From contig NZ_CP007055.1 in the NCBI RefSeq assembly GCF_000517625.1, forward strand, positions 930,001-994,000: DNA of 64,000 nt. Direction: 5' to 3'. The position numbers and the translations under genes were made by a program. The DNA comes from Halostagnicola larsenii XH-48 (GTDB lineage Archaea > Halobacteriota > Halobacteria > Halobacteriales > Natrialbaceae). The notes beneath the pieces are model-generated. The model made no database searches. It was not told the DNA's origin and saw nothing but the letters and a program-made list of their open reading frames with translations. This document shows, piece after piece, positions 58,152-64,000 of the stretch (the stretch's first letter is position 1; every line of letters starts with the position of its first letter).

Positions 58152-59006
58152 TCAGTTCCGATCCGGCATCGTCGACGGTCGAGCGACGGCGTTCATGTCC
58201 GCTCGGTTCGACGACGGCATCGTCGAGTACATCGTCGACCGATCCCGCGGGGAATCATCCCCATCGCCGCCCAGGCTCCCGCTGTCCAGCGCCCCTCCAT
58301 CAAGGCCGCCGCCGAGCATGCCCTCCTCCTCCTCGTCCGCCTGGTCTGTGTCCGTCGGTTCGGACTCGTGATCGTCCTCGCTCTCGCGGTCGTCTTCCGC
58401 AGCCTGCTCGTCTCCACGAAGCCCCTCGAGTCGATCCTGGAGCGACTGCAATTCCTCTCCGAACCCCTCGACGCTCGTTCCGGTGACGGAGTGAATCGCC
58501 GACTCGAGCGTCGACGATTCGGCGTCGGCACCCGACTCGGCGTCCGATTCGTCGGCCGACTCCGTCTGCGCGCCGCCCTCGTCCGTTTCGAGGGATTCAC
58601 GAAGGTCGGTTAGCGTTTCCTCGAGTTGCGCGCTCGCCTTCTCGGTCTCCTCGTCAGCGGCGTCCTCCGTGAGCTCTCCGATACGTGCGAGCGCGATTAG
58701 CGCGCGTAGCTCCCGAAGTTGGGCCTCCTCAGCACGCGCGAGCGCCTCGGGAATCGAGGCTGGTTCGCTGCCGTCGGGTAGCTCGTCGAGTCCCGCCGCT
58801 TCCAGCACCGTTTGCGGATCGTTCGTCTCGACGAACTCGCGCGCCGCGCTGGCGTGTTCGAAAAGCGGACTCGAGTCGGATTCCGCTTGCTCGTCGGGAT
58901 TCGCGAGCGACACGGCTCCGTCACCCTCGTTCAAATCGCCCCCCTCGAGTTCCGCTCGTGCCGCAGAGAGCAGTTCCGAGAGGCGGCCGCTCGATTCGTC
59001 TGTCAT
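58152..59006 (-). CDS. Acidic helical protein, last gene of the glycine-zipper cluster
   Basis: A 284-residue acidic protein from the start at 59006 (MTDESSGRLSELLSAARAELEGGDL in outline). The N-terminal half is helical (about 45-145, with AREFVETNDPQTVLEAAGLDEL and ALARAEEAQLRELRALIALARIGEL). A Glu/Asp/Ser-rich linker, a short helix (ESAIHSVTGTSVEGFGEELQSLQDRLEGL) and a glycine-rich segment (MLGGGLDGGALDSGSLGG) follow. It ends STMYSTMPSSNRADMNAVARPSTMPDRN in outline, an unusual methionine-rich tail. No domain was recognised. Confidence 0.75.
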   Translation of the reverse strand: MTDESSGRLSELLSAARAELEGGDLNEGDGAVSLANPDEQAESDSSPLFEHASAAREFVETNDPQTVLEAAGLDELPDGSEPASIPEALARAEEAQLRELRALIALARIGELTEDAADEETEKASAQLEETLTDLRESLETDEGGAQTESADESDAESGADAESSTLESAIHSVTGTSVEGFGEELQSLQDRLEGLRGDEQAAEDDRESEDDHESEPTDTDQADEEEEGMLGGGLDGGALDSGSLGGDGDDSPRDRSTMYSTMPSSNRADMNAVARPSTMPDRN

Positions 59007-59090
59007 GGTTCTCTCACCGTTCGTATTGCTCGCTTCGACGACCATGCACCGGTTGTGCTAGTCGTGTTCGATGCCCGGTTTCGTTCATCG

Positions 59091-59813
59091 TTACTCCTCG
59101 TTCGATGCCGTCGTGAACTCCCCGTCGTCCGATTCCGAGACGGTCTCGATTATCCGGTCGGTCATCTCCTCGCGGCTGAGATTCGCCTTCACGTCGACGT
59201 CTTTGGCGATCGACTGGAGGTCCGAGTAGGAGACGATCTCGAGGAACTGCGCTAAGGTCTCCGTCCGGAGCCCCTCGAGGTCGGTCGCATCGGGTTCGGT
59301 CGCCTCCTCAGCCGATGGCTCGTCGCTCGAGGACTCTTCTCCGTCACTGGCCGACCGCTCGGCTTCGTCCGTTCCGTCCGCTTCGTCGGCTTCATCCGCC
59401 GTCTCGGCGTCACTGTCATCCGCTCCTGTCTCGTCCGATTCCTCCTCGAGAATACCATCGAGACCGCTCCCTTCGGTAATTCCCTTCGCCATCGAGGTCA
59501 CCGAGTCGCCGGCTTCGAACTCCTCTAGGGTATCGGTAACGGCGTCACGGATCGCCGTCACGAGATCGGAACGCAGCTCCGACCAGTTCGTTCCATCCTC
59601 GCTCGCCTCCTCGATCGTTTCGTGGATCTCGCGACCGACGGCTGCACCGAGTTCGCGCCCCATCCGCTCGCCGAACTCGCGACCGACGGCCGCGCCGATC
59701 TCGTCGCCGTCGATACTGTCCTCGAGCGTTCCCTCGCCGATCACGTCGGCGACGCTCACCTGCTCGCCGATTTCGTCGGCGACCAGTTGTCGCAGATCCG
59801 TTCCGTCGCTCAT
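59091..59813 (-). CDS. Glycine-zipper protein with Rho_N/SAP-like C-terminus
   Basis: A 240-residue acidic protein. Residues 40-60 form a perfect glycine zipper: G at 40, 44, 48, 52, 56 and 60 (GAAVGREFGERMGRELGAAVG in outline). A helix and an acidic linker (about 120-178) follow. The last 60 residues (LRTETLAQFLEIVSYSDLQSIAKDVDVKANLSREEM in outline) resemble a Rho_N/SAP-type helix-extended-helix fold, which binds nucleic acid in some proteins. The zipper suggests tight helix packing or membrane association. The function is unknown. Confidence 0.75.
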   Translation of the reverse strand: MSDGTDLRQLVADEIGEQVSVADVIGEGTLEDSIDGDEIGAAVGREFGERMGRELGAAVGREIHETIEEASEDGTNWSELRSDLVTAIRDAVTDTLEEFEAGDSVTSMAKGITEGSGLDGILEEESDETGADDSDAETADEADEADGTDEAERSASDGEESSSDEPSAEEATEPDATDLEGLRTETLAQFLEIVSYSDLQSIAKDVDVKANLSREEMTDRIIETVSESDDGEFTTASNEE

Positions 59814-59861
59814 CCGATCTCACCTCGAGACGGATCGAGTGGACGGTTCGGTACCATGTGG

Positions 59862-60377
59862 TTACTCCTCCTCGTCGTCCTCGTCGTCGCTCTCGTCGTT
59901 CTGTTCACTGGCCTCGTCCGCATCGTCATCGCCTTCGTCACCGTCCGATCCGTCGCCTTCGTCCTCGTCATCGTCCGATCCGTCGTCTTCGCCCTCGCCG
60001 GTCTCGTCACTCTCTGCCTGTTCGTCCTCATCATCTTCGCTCGGTTCGCCGCTTTCGTCGTCCTCCGTCTCTTCGTCTGCCACTTGCTCGTCCGCTTCGT
60101 CTTCGCTCGCCTCGCCGTTTTCGTCGTCACCACCTTCCTCGTCGCCGTCGTCGGAACTCAGCAGTTCCTCGACGACGAGTTCGCCGATCGTTCGACCGAC
60201 CGATTCGCCGATTTTTCGCCCGACGAACGCACCGATCTGCCGCCCGAGGGCCTCGCCGAGTGGTTCGTCTTCGTCGATTTCCCCTTCCCACTGGGTCCCC
60301 TCGAGCAGTTCTTGGAGGTCGATGTTTTCCGTGATCTTCTCGTAATCGATTCGATCGGTCATAGATTGGTCACTCAT
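59862..60377 (-). CDS. Glycine-zipper protein with acidic tail
   Basis: A 171-residue protein. Residues 41-65 carry seven glycines at exact four-residue spacing (41, 45, 49, 53, 57, 61, 65; LGEALGRQIGAFVGRKIGES in part), in an otherwise amphipathic helix. The C-terminal 100 residues are nearly all D, E, S and G. Its start overlaps the stop of the preceding 380-residue gene by 4 nt (ATGA), so the two are translated together. It looks like a companion of the second zipper protein 48 bp downstream. Confidence 0.75.
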   Translation of the reverse strand: MSDQSMTDRIDYEKITENIDLQELLEGTQWEGEIDEDEPLGEALGRQIGAFVGRKIGESVGRTIGELVVEELLSSDDGDEEGGDDENGEASEDEADEQVADEETEDDESGEPSEDDEDEQAESDETGEGEDDGSDDDEDEGDGSDGDEGDDDADEASEQNDESDDEDDEEE

Positions 60378-61516
60378 GATTGGCCCTCCGCTTGCGCTGG
60401 TGATTCGGACTGCGTCTGTTCGTTCGAGTCGTCCTGCCCGTTCCGTGGCTCGGTCTGTTCGGCCAACTGTCGGATGATTTCACTGACGATAGCGGCGACC
60501 AACTCCTCGATCGGAAGGCTGGGAACGAGACCGAGCAGTTTCTCCTTCAACCATTGGCCCGCGGCCGAGATCCGACCGCCGGACGCCTCCTCGTCCGCCT
60601 CCGTCTCATCTCCCTCTTCGCCGTCTTCGTCGTCGTCCGATTCGTCGCCGGTATCCGAACTCCCGAACAGGCTCCCGAGTAGCTTCTTCGGCATCCCGAG
60701 GAGGCTTTTGAGCCGGTCGATCGCCGCCCCGTACAAACCGGCGAGATACTGCTTTGGTTTCTCGAGTGCCTTACTGAGCAGTTCCTTCGGTTTACCGAGC
60801 AGCGATTTCGCTTTGTCGAGAAGTCCGCTCAGCATCGCCTTCGGGCCGTCGAGAAGCCCCGTTACGGCCGACAACAGATTCCCGAGCAGGTTGTTCGATC
60901 CCGGCCGAGCAGACACGTCGAGCGTAACCGGATTCAGGTTCACCTCGAGGCCGAGTAGGTCCAGAAACAGGCCGTCGAGATCGAGGTGCAAGACGCCGCT
61001 GGCATCGTCGCCTTCGTACACGTCGTCGGCGTCTTCGACGTGGTAGTCGTCTTCGGACTCGTCGTCGGCGTCTTCGACGTGGTAGTCGTCTTCGGACTCG
61101 TCGTCGGCGTCTTCGACGTGGTAGTCGTCTTCGGACTCGTCGTCGGTTGATTCGGCCTCTTCGCTCTCTTCCGATTCATCCTCGTCGGCCGATTCACCCT
61201 CCTCGTCCGGTTCGGTTTCTCCGTCGTCACCCGATTCACCCTCGCGGTCTTCCGGTTCGCTTTCCTCGTCACTACTGTCCGTGTCACCGCTGTTTTCTTC
61301 ACCATCCGTGTCACTACCGTCTTCTCCGTCGTCCGTGTCACCATCCTCTTCAACACCGACAGCGTCATCACCGCCTTGGCCATCGTCCGCGCCACCACCG
61401 TCAGTCATCACTCTCCGCTTAGCGTGCCGTTCTCCGTGACGATGGCCCGAGGTGGCACCGATGGATACGGGTGCCGGACCGTCCTCGGAGCCGTCGCCGC
61501 CTGACTCGTCTGTCAT
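60374..61516 (-). CDS. Acidic protein with repeat region and hydrophobic LLG domain
   Basis: A 380-residue protein; an ATG at 61408 would give 344. Residues 40-170 are acidic and include three identical 13-residue repeats (DDESEDDYHVEDA at 126-138, 139-151, 152-164). A hydrophobic domain follows at 173-224 (GVLHLDLDGLFLDLLGLEVNL and LLGNLLSAVTGLLDG in outline), then amphipathic helices with regular LLGKP/LLGMP turns (224-285), an acidic spacer and a C-terminal amphipathic helix. Similar LDLLGLxVxL...LLGNLLxAVxxLLD domains occur in other archaea and in actinobacteria, from memory, with no known role. No signal peptide. First gene of the four-gene cluster. Confidence 0.75.
   Translation of the reverse strand: MTDESGGDGSEDGPAPVSIGATSGHRHGERHAKRRVMTDGGGADDGQGGDDAVGVEEDGDTDDGEDGSDTDGEENSGDTDSSDEESEPEDREGESGDDGETEPDEEGESADEDESEESEEAESTDDESEDDYHVEDADDESEDDYHVEDADDESEDDYHVEDADDVYEGDDASGVLHLDLDGLFLDLLGLEVNLNPVTLDVSARPGSNNLLGNLLSAVTGLLDGPKAMLSGLLDKAKSLLGKPKELLSKALEKPKQYLAGLYGAAIDRLKSLLGMPKKLLGSLFGSSDTGDESDDDEDGEEGDETEADEEASGGRISAAGQWLKEKLLGLVPSLPIEELVAAIVSEIIRQLAEQTEPRNGQDDSNEQTQSESPAQAEGQS
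61022..61146 (-). repeat. Tandem 39-bp repeat inside the LLG-domain gene
   Basis: Three 39-bp units, essentially identical at DNA level, encode three copies of DDESEDDYHVEDA. Near-perfect DNA identity shows recent expansion by slippage or recombination. Confidence 0.85.
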
Positions 61517-61690
61517 TATGCGAGAACATACACGAGAACGACCGTTGTGGTGGTTTCCCTTGCGTGTGCGACCGACCGGCCTACCCAGCTGTTTTACGTA
61601 CCCGAGCGGGAGGAACGCGTACCCGAAACGATGCCACTAGTGGCAGGTTTCACGAAGAATCCGTCGCCCGACCGCAACCGAGACGCGCCG

Positions 61691-62971
61691 TTACTCGAGT
61701 GAGCCGACGCGAAGGGCGTACTCCCCTCGCGTGGTGCCCTCGTCGTGGTACTCGACGGGTTCTTCGATCACGCCGACCGTCTCGTCGCGGACGGTTGCAG
61801 CGGTCGCGATTCCCGCGAGGGGCTCGAGCGTGCGCTCGCCGTCCGCGAGCGAGAAGCATCGCAGGCCGTGCGTATCCGGGTCCCGAACCCGAAAGTTCTG
61901 CGCGCAGGGAGCGACGATCGTGTCGCCGTCTGCGGCGAGCCCGTGGACGAACCCGCCGACGCCGTGCTCCCAGATCGCCTCGCCGTCGGCGTCGAAGGCG
62001 GCGATTCGGTGTTCGTTCGGGTGGCGACCGTCGGTCTCGCGACTGTCGATCGCGTAGGTGTTCCCGGTCACGAACGCGACGCGGCCGTCGTTCGCGTAGG
62101 CGTGATTCGGATAGGCATAGAGCGTTTCGCCGTCGATTTCGACCTCGGTCGCGAGGTCGACGCGCCACAGTTCGGCCCCGCCCGGACCGAGCAGGTAGCC
62201 GCGCTTGTCGCCGTGACTCGAGACGGCGATCCGGTCGCCGTCGAACGAAACGTCGCCGACGCGTCGGTCACCTTCGGTGCCGGGGTCCCAGGACCACTCG
62301 GGCGTTCCCGTCTCGGTCTCGAGGACGACCAGTCCGTTGTCGTGCTCGCCCATACACCGGTTGTAGCCGACCGCGAGGCACTCACCTGTTTCGTCGAGGT
62401 CGATCGAAATCGGCGACGCGTCGGTCTCGTAGCGCCAGCGAACCGTGCCGTCGGCCTCGAACGCGTAGACGGTGCTGTGCCACTCGCGGCGCTCCCCGTC
62501 GCGTTCGTAGCGTCGAGCCGCGGCGTACAGCTCGGGGCCTGATCCGCTTTCAGGTGCGTTCTCGCTGTTCCGGTCGCCGCCAGCCTCGAGGGCGACGACG
62601 TAGGGCAGGTAGAAGATGCTCTCCCTTGAGGCCGCACCGACATCTTCGGCCGTGTCGGCGGACCAGCGCTTCGCACCCGACTCGAGGTCGTACGCTGCGA
62701 TCGTTCCGGACTCGCCGCGACCCGCGACGACGAGCGAATCACCGACTGTCTCGAGGCCGACCGCGTGCTCCGGATGGTCGACTGACCACCGGGTCTCGAG
62801 CGTGTCTCGATCGAACGCGGTGACGGTTCCGTCCCACTCGCCGGCCACGACGAGCGAATCGGTTGCGTGGACGCTCGAGCGCGTCCACATGTGCCGGCTC
62901 CGAGCATTCTCGATGTCTCCCAGCGGTCGCGTCTCGAAGGGTTCCGACGGCGCGTGTTCGTTCGCCGCCAT
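61691..62971 (-). CDS. PQQ-like beta-propeller protein of the cobalamin cluster
   Basis: A 426-residue propeller protein without signal peptide, so probably cytoplasmic. Blade-ending motifs recur: SLVVAGEWDGTVTAFDRDTLETRW (in outline), DLESGAKRWS, EADGTVRWRY, ETETGTPEWSW, DADGEAIWEHG. Six to seven blades fit the length. Haloarchaeal cobalamin regions carry such a gene next to DUF3209 and CbiX genes. Its task there is unknown. It is followed upstream (minus strand) by DUF3209 after 2 bp, indicating one operon. Confidence 0.86.
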   Translation of the reverse strand: MAANEHAPSEPFETRPLGDIENARSRHMWTRSSVHATDSLVVAGEWDGTVTAFDRDTLETRWSVDHPEHAVGLETVGDSLVVAGRGESGTIAAYDLESGAKRWSADTAEDVGAASRESIFYLPYVVALEAGGDRNSENAPESGSGPELYAAARRYERDGERREWHSTVYAFEADGTVRWRYETDASPISIDLDETGECLAVGYNRCMGEHDNGLVVLETETGTPEWSWDPGTEGDRRVGDVSFDGDRIAVSSHGDKRGYLLGPGGAELWRVDLATEVEIDGETLYAYPNHAYANDGRVAFVTGNTYAIDSRETDGRHPNEHRIAAFDADGEAIWEHGVGGFVHGLAADGDTIVAPCAQNFRVRDPDTHGLRCFSLADGERTLEPLAGIATAATVRDETVGVIEEPVEYHDEGTTRGEYALRVGSLE

Positions 62972-62973
62972 GC

Positions 62974-63342
62974 TTACTCCTCCGGAAACGTCTCGTGGAG
63001 CAGGTCGTGGGCGTCCTTGAGTCCCTCGAAGATACTCTCGCCCTGCGCGGTCAGCCGGTGGACGGCGCGTTCGGCGTCGCGGACGGCGAGCAGTCGCCCC
63101 CGCGTGTAGTCGTATTCGGGGTCATCCTCGTCCATCGTCGCGACCGTCTCCTCTAAGTCTACGAGTGCCGCGTCGAGGTGGCGTTCGATTTCGGCGAGGC
63201 TTTCGGCCGCCGCTAGGGCTTCGATCGGTCCCTCGAGGTGGCCTTCGAGGTCTTTCTCCGCGTGCTCGCGGGCGTGTCGGTCCCCGACGCCGAGGACGTT
63301 CATCAGTCCGAGTCTGAGCGCTTCGATTTCGTAACAGCTCAT
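62974..63342 (-). CDS. DUF3209 family protein
   Basis: A 122-residue mostly helical protein of the DUF3209 family, opening MSCYEIEALRLGLMNVLGV. It is usually found in haloarchaeal cobalamin clusters beside CbiX. Cys3, His and Glu residues along the helices (ERHAREHAEKDLE-like) could bind metal. It lies between the propeller gene and the CbiX-ferredoxin gene on the same strand. The function is unproven; a role in cobalt delivery is possible. Confidence 0.87.
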   Translation of the reverse strand: MSCYEIEALRLGLMNVLGVGDRHAREHAEKDLEGHLEGPIEALAAAESLAEIERHLDAALVDLEETVATMDEDDPEYDYTRGRLLAVRDAERAVHRLTAQGESIFEGLKDAHDLLHETFPEE

Positions 63343-63376
63343 GTGTATGTGTCGTATGTCGTCTTCTTTTCCGTTC

Positions 63377-64000
63377 TCAGAGCGTCTGATCGACGAGATC
63401 GCTCACGATGCGATCTCGATCGAGGTGATCAGAGACGATTCGATCCGCGTCGGTTTCGTCGACATCGCCGTACCAGATGCCGTCCGGGTAGACGGCGACC
63501 ATCGGCCCGTCGCCACAGCGGCCGAGACAGGACGATCTGGTGATCCGGGCGTCGCAGTGTTCGGAGTCGCGGGCTGCCTGTCGCAGGCGCTCGAGCACGG
63601 CCGACGACCCCATCCCCGAGCAGGTTCGATTCGTGCAGACGGCGACGTGTTTCCCCGGCGCGTCGTGGCTGTGTGGCTCGTCGTCGACGTCCTCGCGGTC
63701 GGCGTGACTCTCCTGGTGGGCGAGCGCTCGCAGCATCGCTCGAGCGCCGCCCCGATCCTCCTCGTAGCCCTCGAGGTCGACTTTGTACTTGCAGGTGTCA
63801 CAGGACATCTCGACGCTGTTCGATCGGGCCTCCTGCCAGCGGTCGGCGAAAACGTCGAGTAGTCTCGAGTCCGTTCCCAGCGGGTCGCCCGCGACCGCCT
63901 CGACGTAGGGGTAGTCCGCGTCGAACTCGTCGGTCCAGTCGCGGACGCGCTGGGTTAACACGCCGTCGCCGAGCATGTACGGCAGGACCACGACGGCGTC
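63377..64000 (-). CDS. CbiX cobaltochelatase domain fused to 2Fe-2S ferredoxin (5' truncated)
   Basis: The gene runs off the window; the visible part is the C-terminal 204 residues or more. The first stretch (YMLGDGVLTQRVRDWTDEFDADYP in outline) is the end of a CbiX chelatase domain, followed by CDTCKYKVDL with two cysteines. The last 90 residues form a thioredoxin-like 2Fe-2S ferredoxin with ligands in CTNRTCSGMG and CLGRCGDGP. Fusion of chelatase to ferredoxin is known for some cobalamin pathways. It probably inserts cobalt into sirohydrochlorin. A second CbiX gene (30672) lies in the same window. Confidence 0.88.
   Translation of the reverse strand, partial: DAVVVLPYMLGDGVLTQRVRDWTDEFDADYPYVEAVAGDPLGTDSRLLDVFADRWQEARSNSVEMSCDTCKYKVDLEGYEEDRGGARAMLRALAHQESHADREDVDDEPHSHDAPGKHVAVCTNRTCSGMGSSAVLERLRQAARDSEHCDARITRSSCLGRCGDGPMVAVYPDGIWYGDVDETDADRIVSDHLDRDRIVSDLVDQTL

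Noticed and set aside
61022-61146. Tandem 39-bp units considered as a CRISPR array
   Set aside because: The units are contiguous without spacers and lie in frame inside a coding region.
61471-62823. 450-codon arginine-rich frame on the plus strand
   Set aside because: More than a quarter arginine, antisense to the propeller gene; typical of a shadow frame in GC-rich DNA.

Overview
The window is chromosomal DNA from a haloarchaeon, most likely a member of Natrialbales (Natrinema/Haloterrigena/Natrialba type; the genus is an inference). It is GC-rich, its proteins are strongly acidic, secreted proteins carry twin-arginine lipoprotein signals, and most genes have a TATA-like box about 26 bp before the start codon with little or no leader. 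Archaeal information-processing genes (family B DNA polymerase, FEN-1, RNase P protein 4, Pcc1, eS1, uS15) and ether-lipid enzymes (archaetidylserine synthase type, DGGGP synthase type) confirm the domain.

Layout. 1-1.2 kb: a tyrosine recombinase facing the 3' end of tRNA-Ala(GGC), possibly the edge of an integrated element lying mostly to the left. 1.5-4.2 kb: a translation operon (uS15, a DHH/RecJ-like protein without its metal ligands, Pcc1, eS1). 4.3-9.6 kb: halocyanin-like lipoprotein, archaetidylserine synthase-like enzyme, coiled-coil/HEAT protein, secreted lamin-tail/phospholipase-D protein, zinc ribbon. 9.7-14.5 kb: sufC-sufB-sufD with a ferritin-like protein and a DtxR-type regulator (iron-sulfur and iron handling). 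14.6-18.7 kb: polB, with three small haloarchaeal genes transcribed divergently from it. 18.7-22.6 kb: response regulator and fatty-acid beta-oxidation genes. 22.6-24.2 kb: MscS channel, YhbY protein, RNase P subunit. 24.6-27.5 kb: a solute-binding lipoprotein that looks circularly permuted, coupled to a PAP2 phosphatase. 27.6-40.5 kb: mixed metabolism (M14 peptidase, CbiX chelatase with DR2241-type protein, Trm112, VOC protein, PurA, a large modular DUF7527-type protein, a Trm9-like methyltransferase). 40.5-48 kb: tRNA-Gly(UCC), ZIP-like protein, DICT and DUF7344 regulators, GNAT, two membrane/propeller genes, FEN-1. 48-50.3 kb: small regulators and, on the minus strand, the SRP (7S) RNA gene. 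50.4-58 kb: potassium-channel/TrkA protein, DUF5798 protein, CoA-binding protein, DGGGP synthase, tRNA-Arg(UCG), SdpI-like protein, SDR enzyme, SpoIIAA-like protein. 58.1-61.5 kb: four consecutive highly acidic proteins, two with perfect glycine zippers, of unknown function. 61.7-64 kb: propeller protein, DUF3209 protein and a truncated CbiX-ferredoxin, the edge of a cobalamin cluster.

The most unusual signals are: (1) a structured element following two different tRNA genes, in which the tRNA 3' half is duplicated 113-122 bp downstream and encloses two hairpins whose stems covary while their loops are conserved; (2) the four-gene acidic, glycine-zipper cluster; (3) the circularly permuted solute-binding protein with a coupled PAP2 phosphatase; (4) several palindromes in the purA and sufC upstream regions. 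No CRISPR array, rRNA operon or recognisable insertion sequence was seen.
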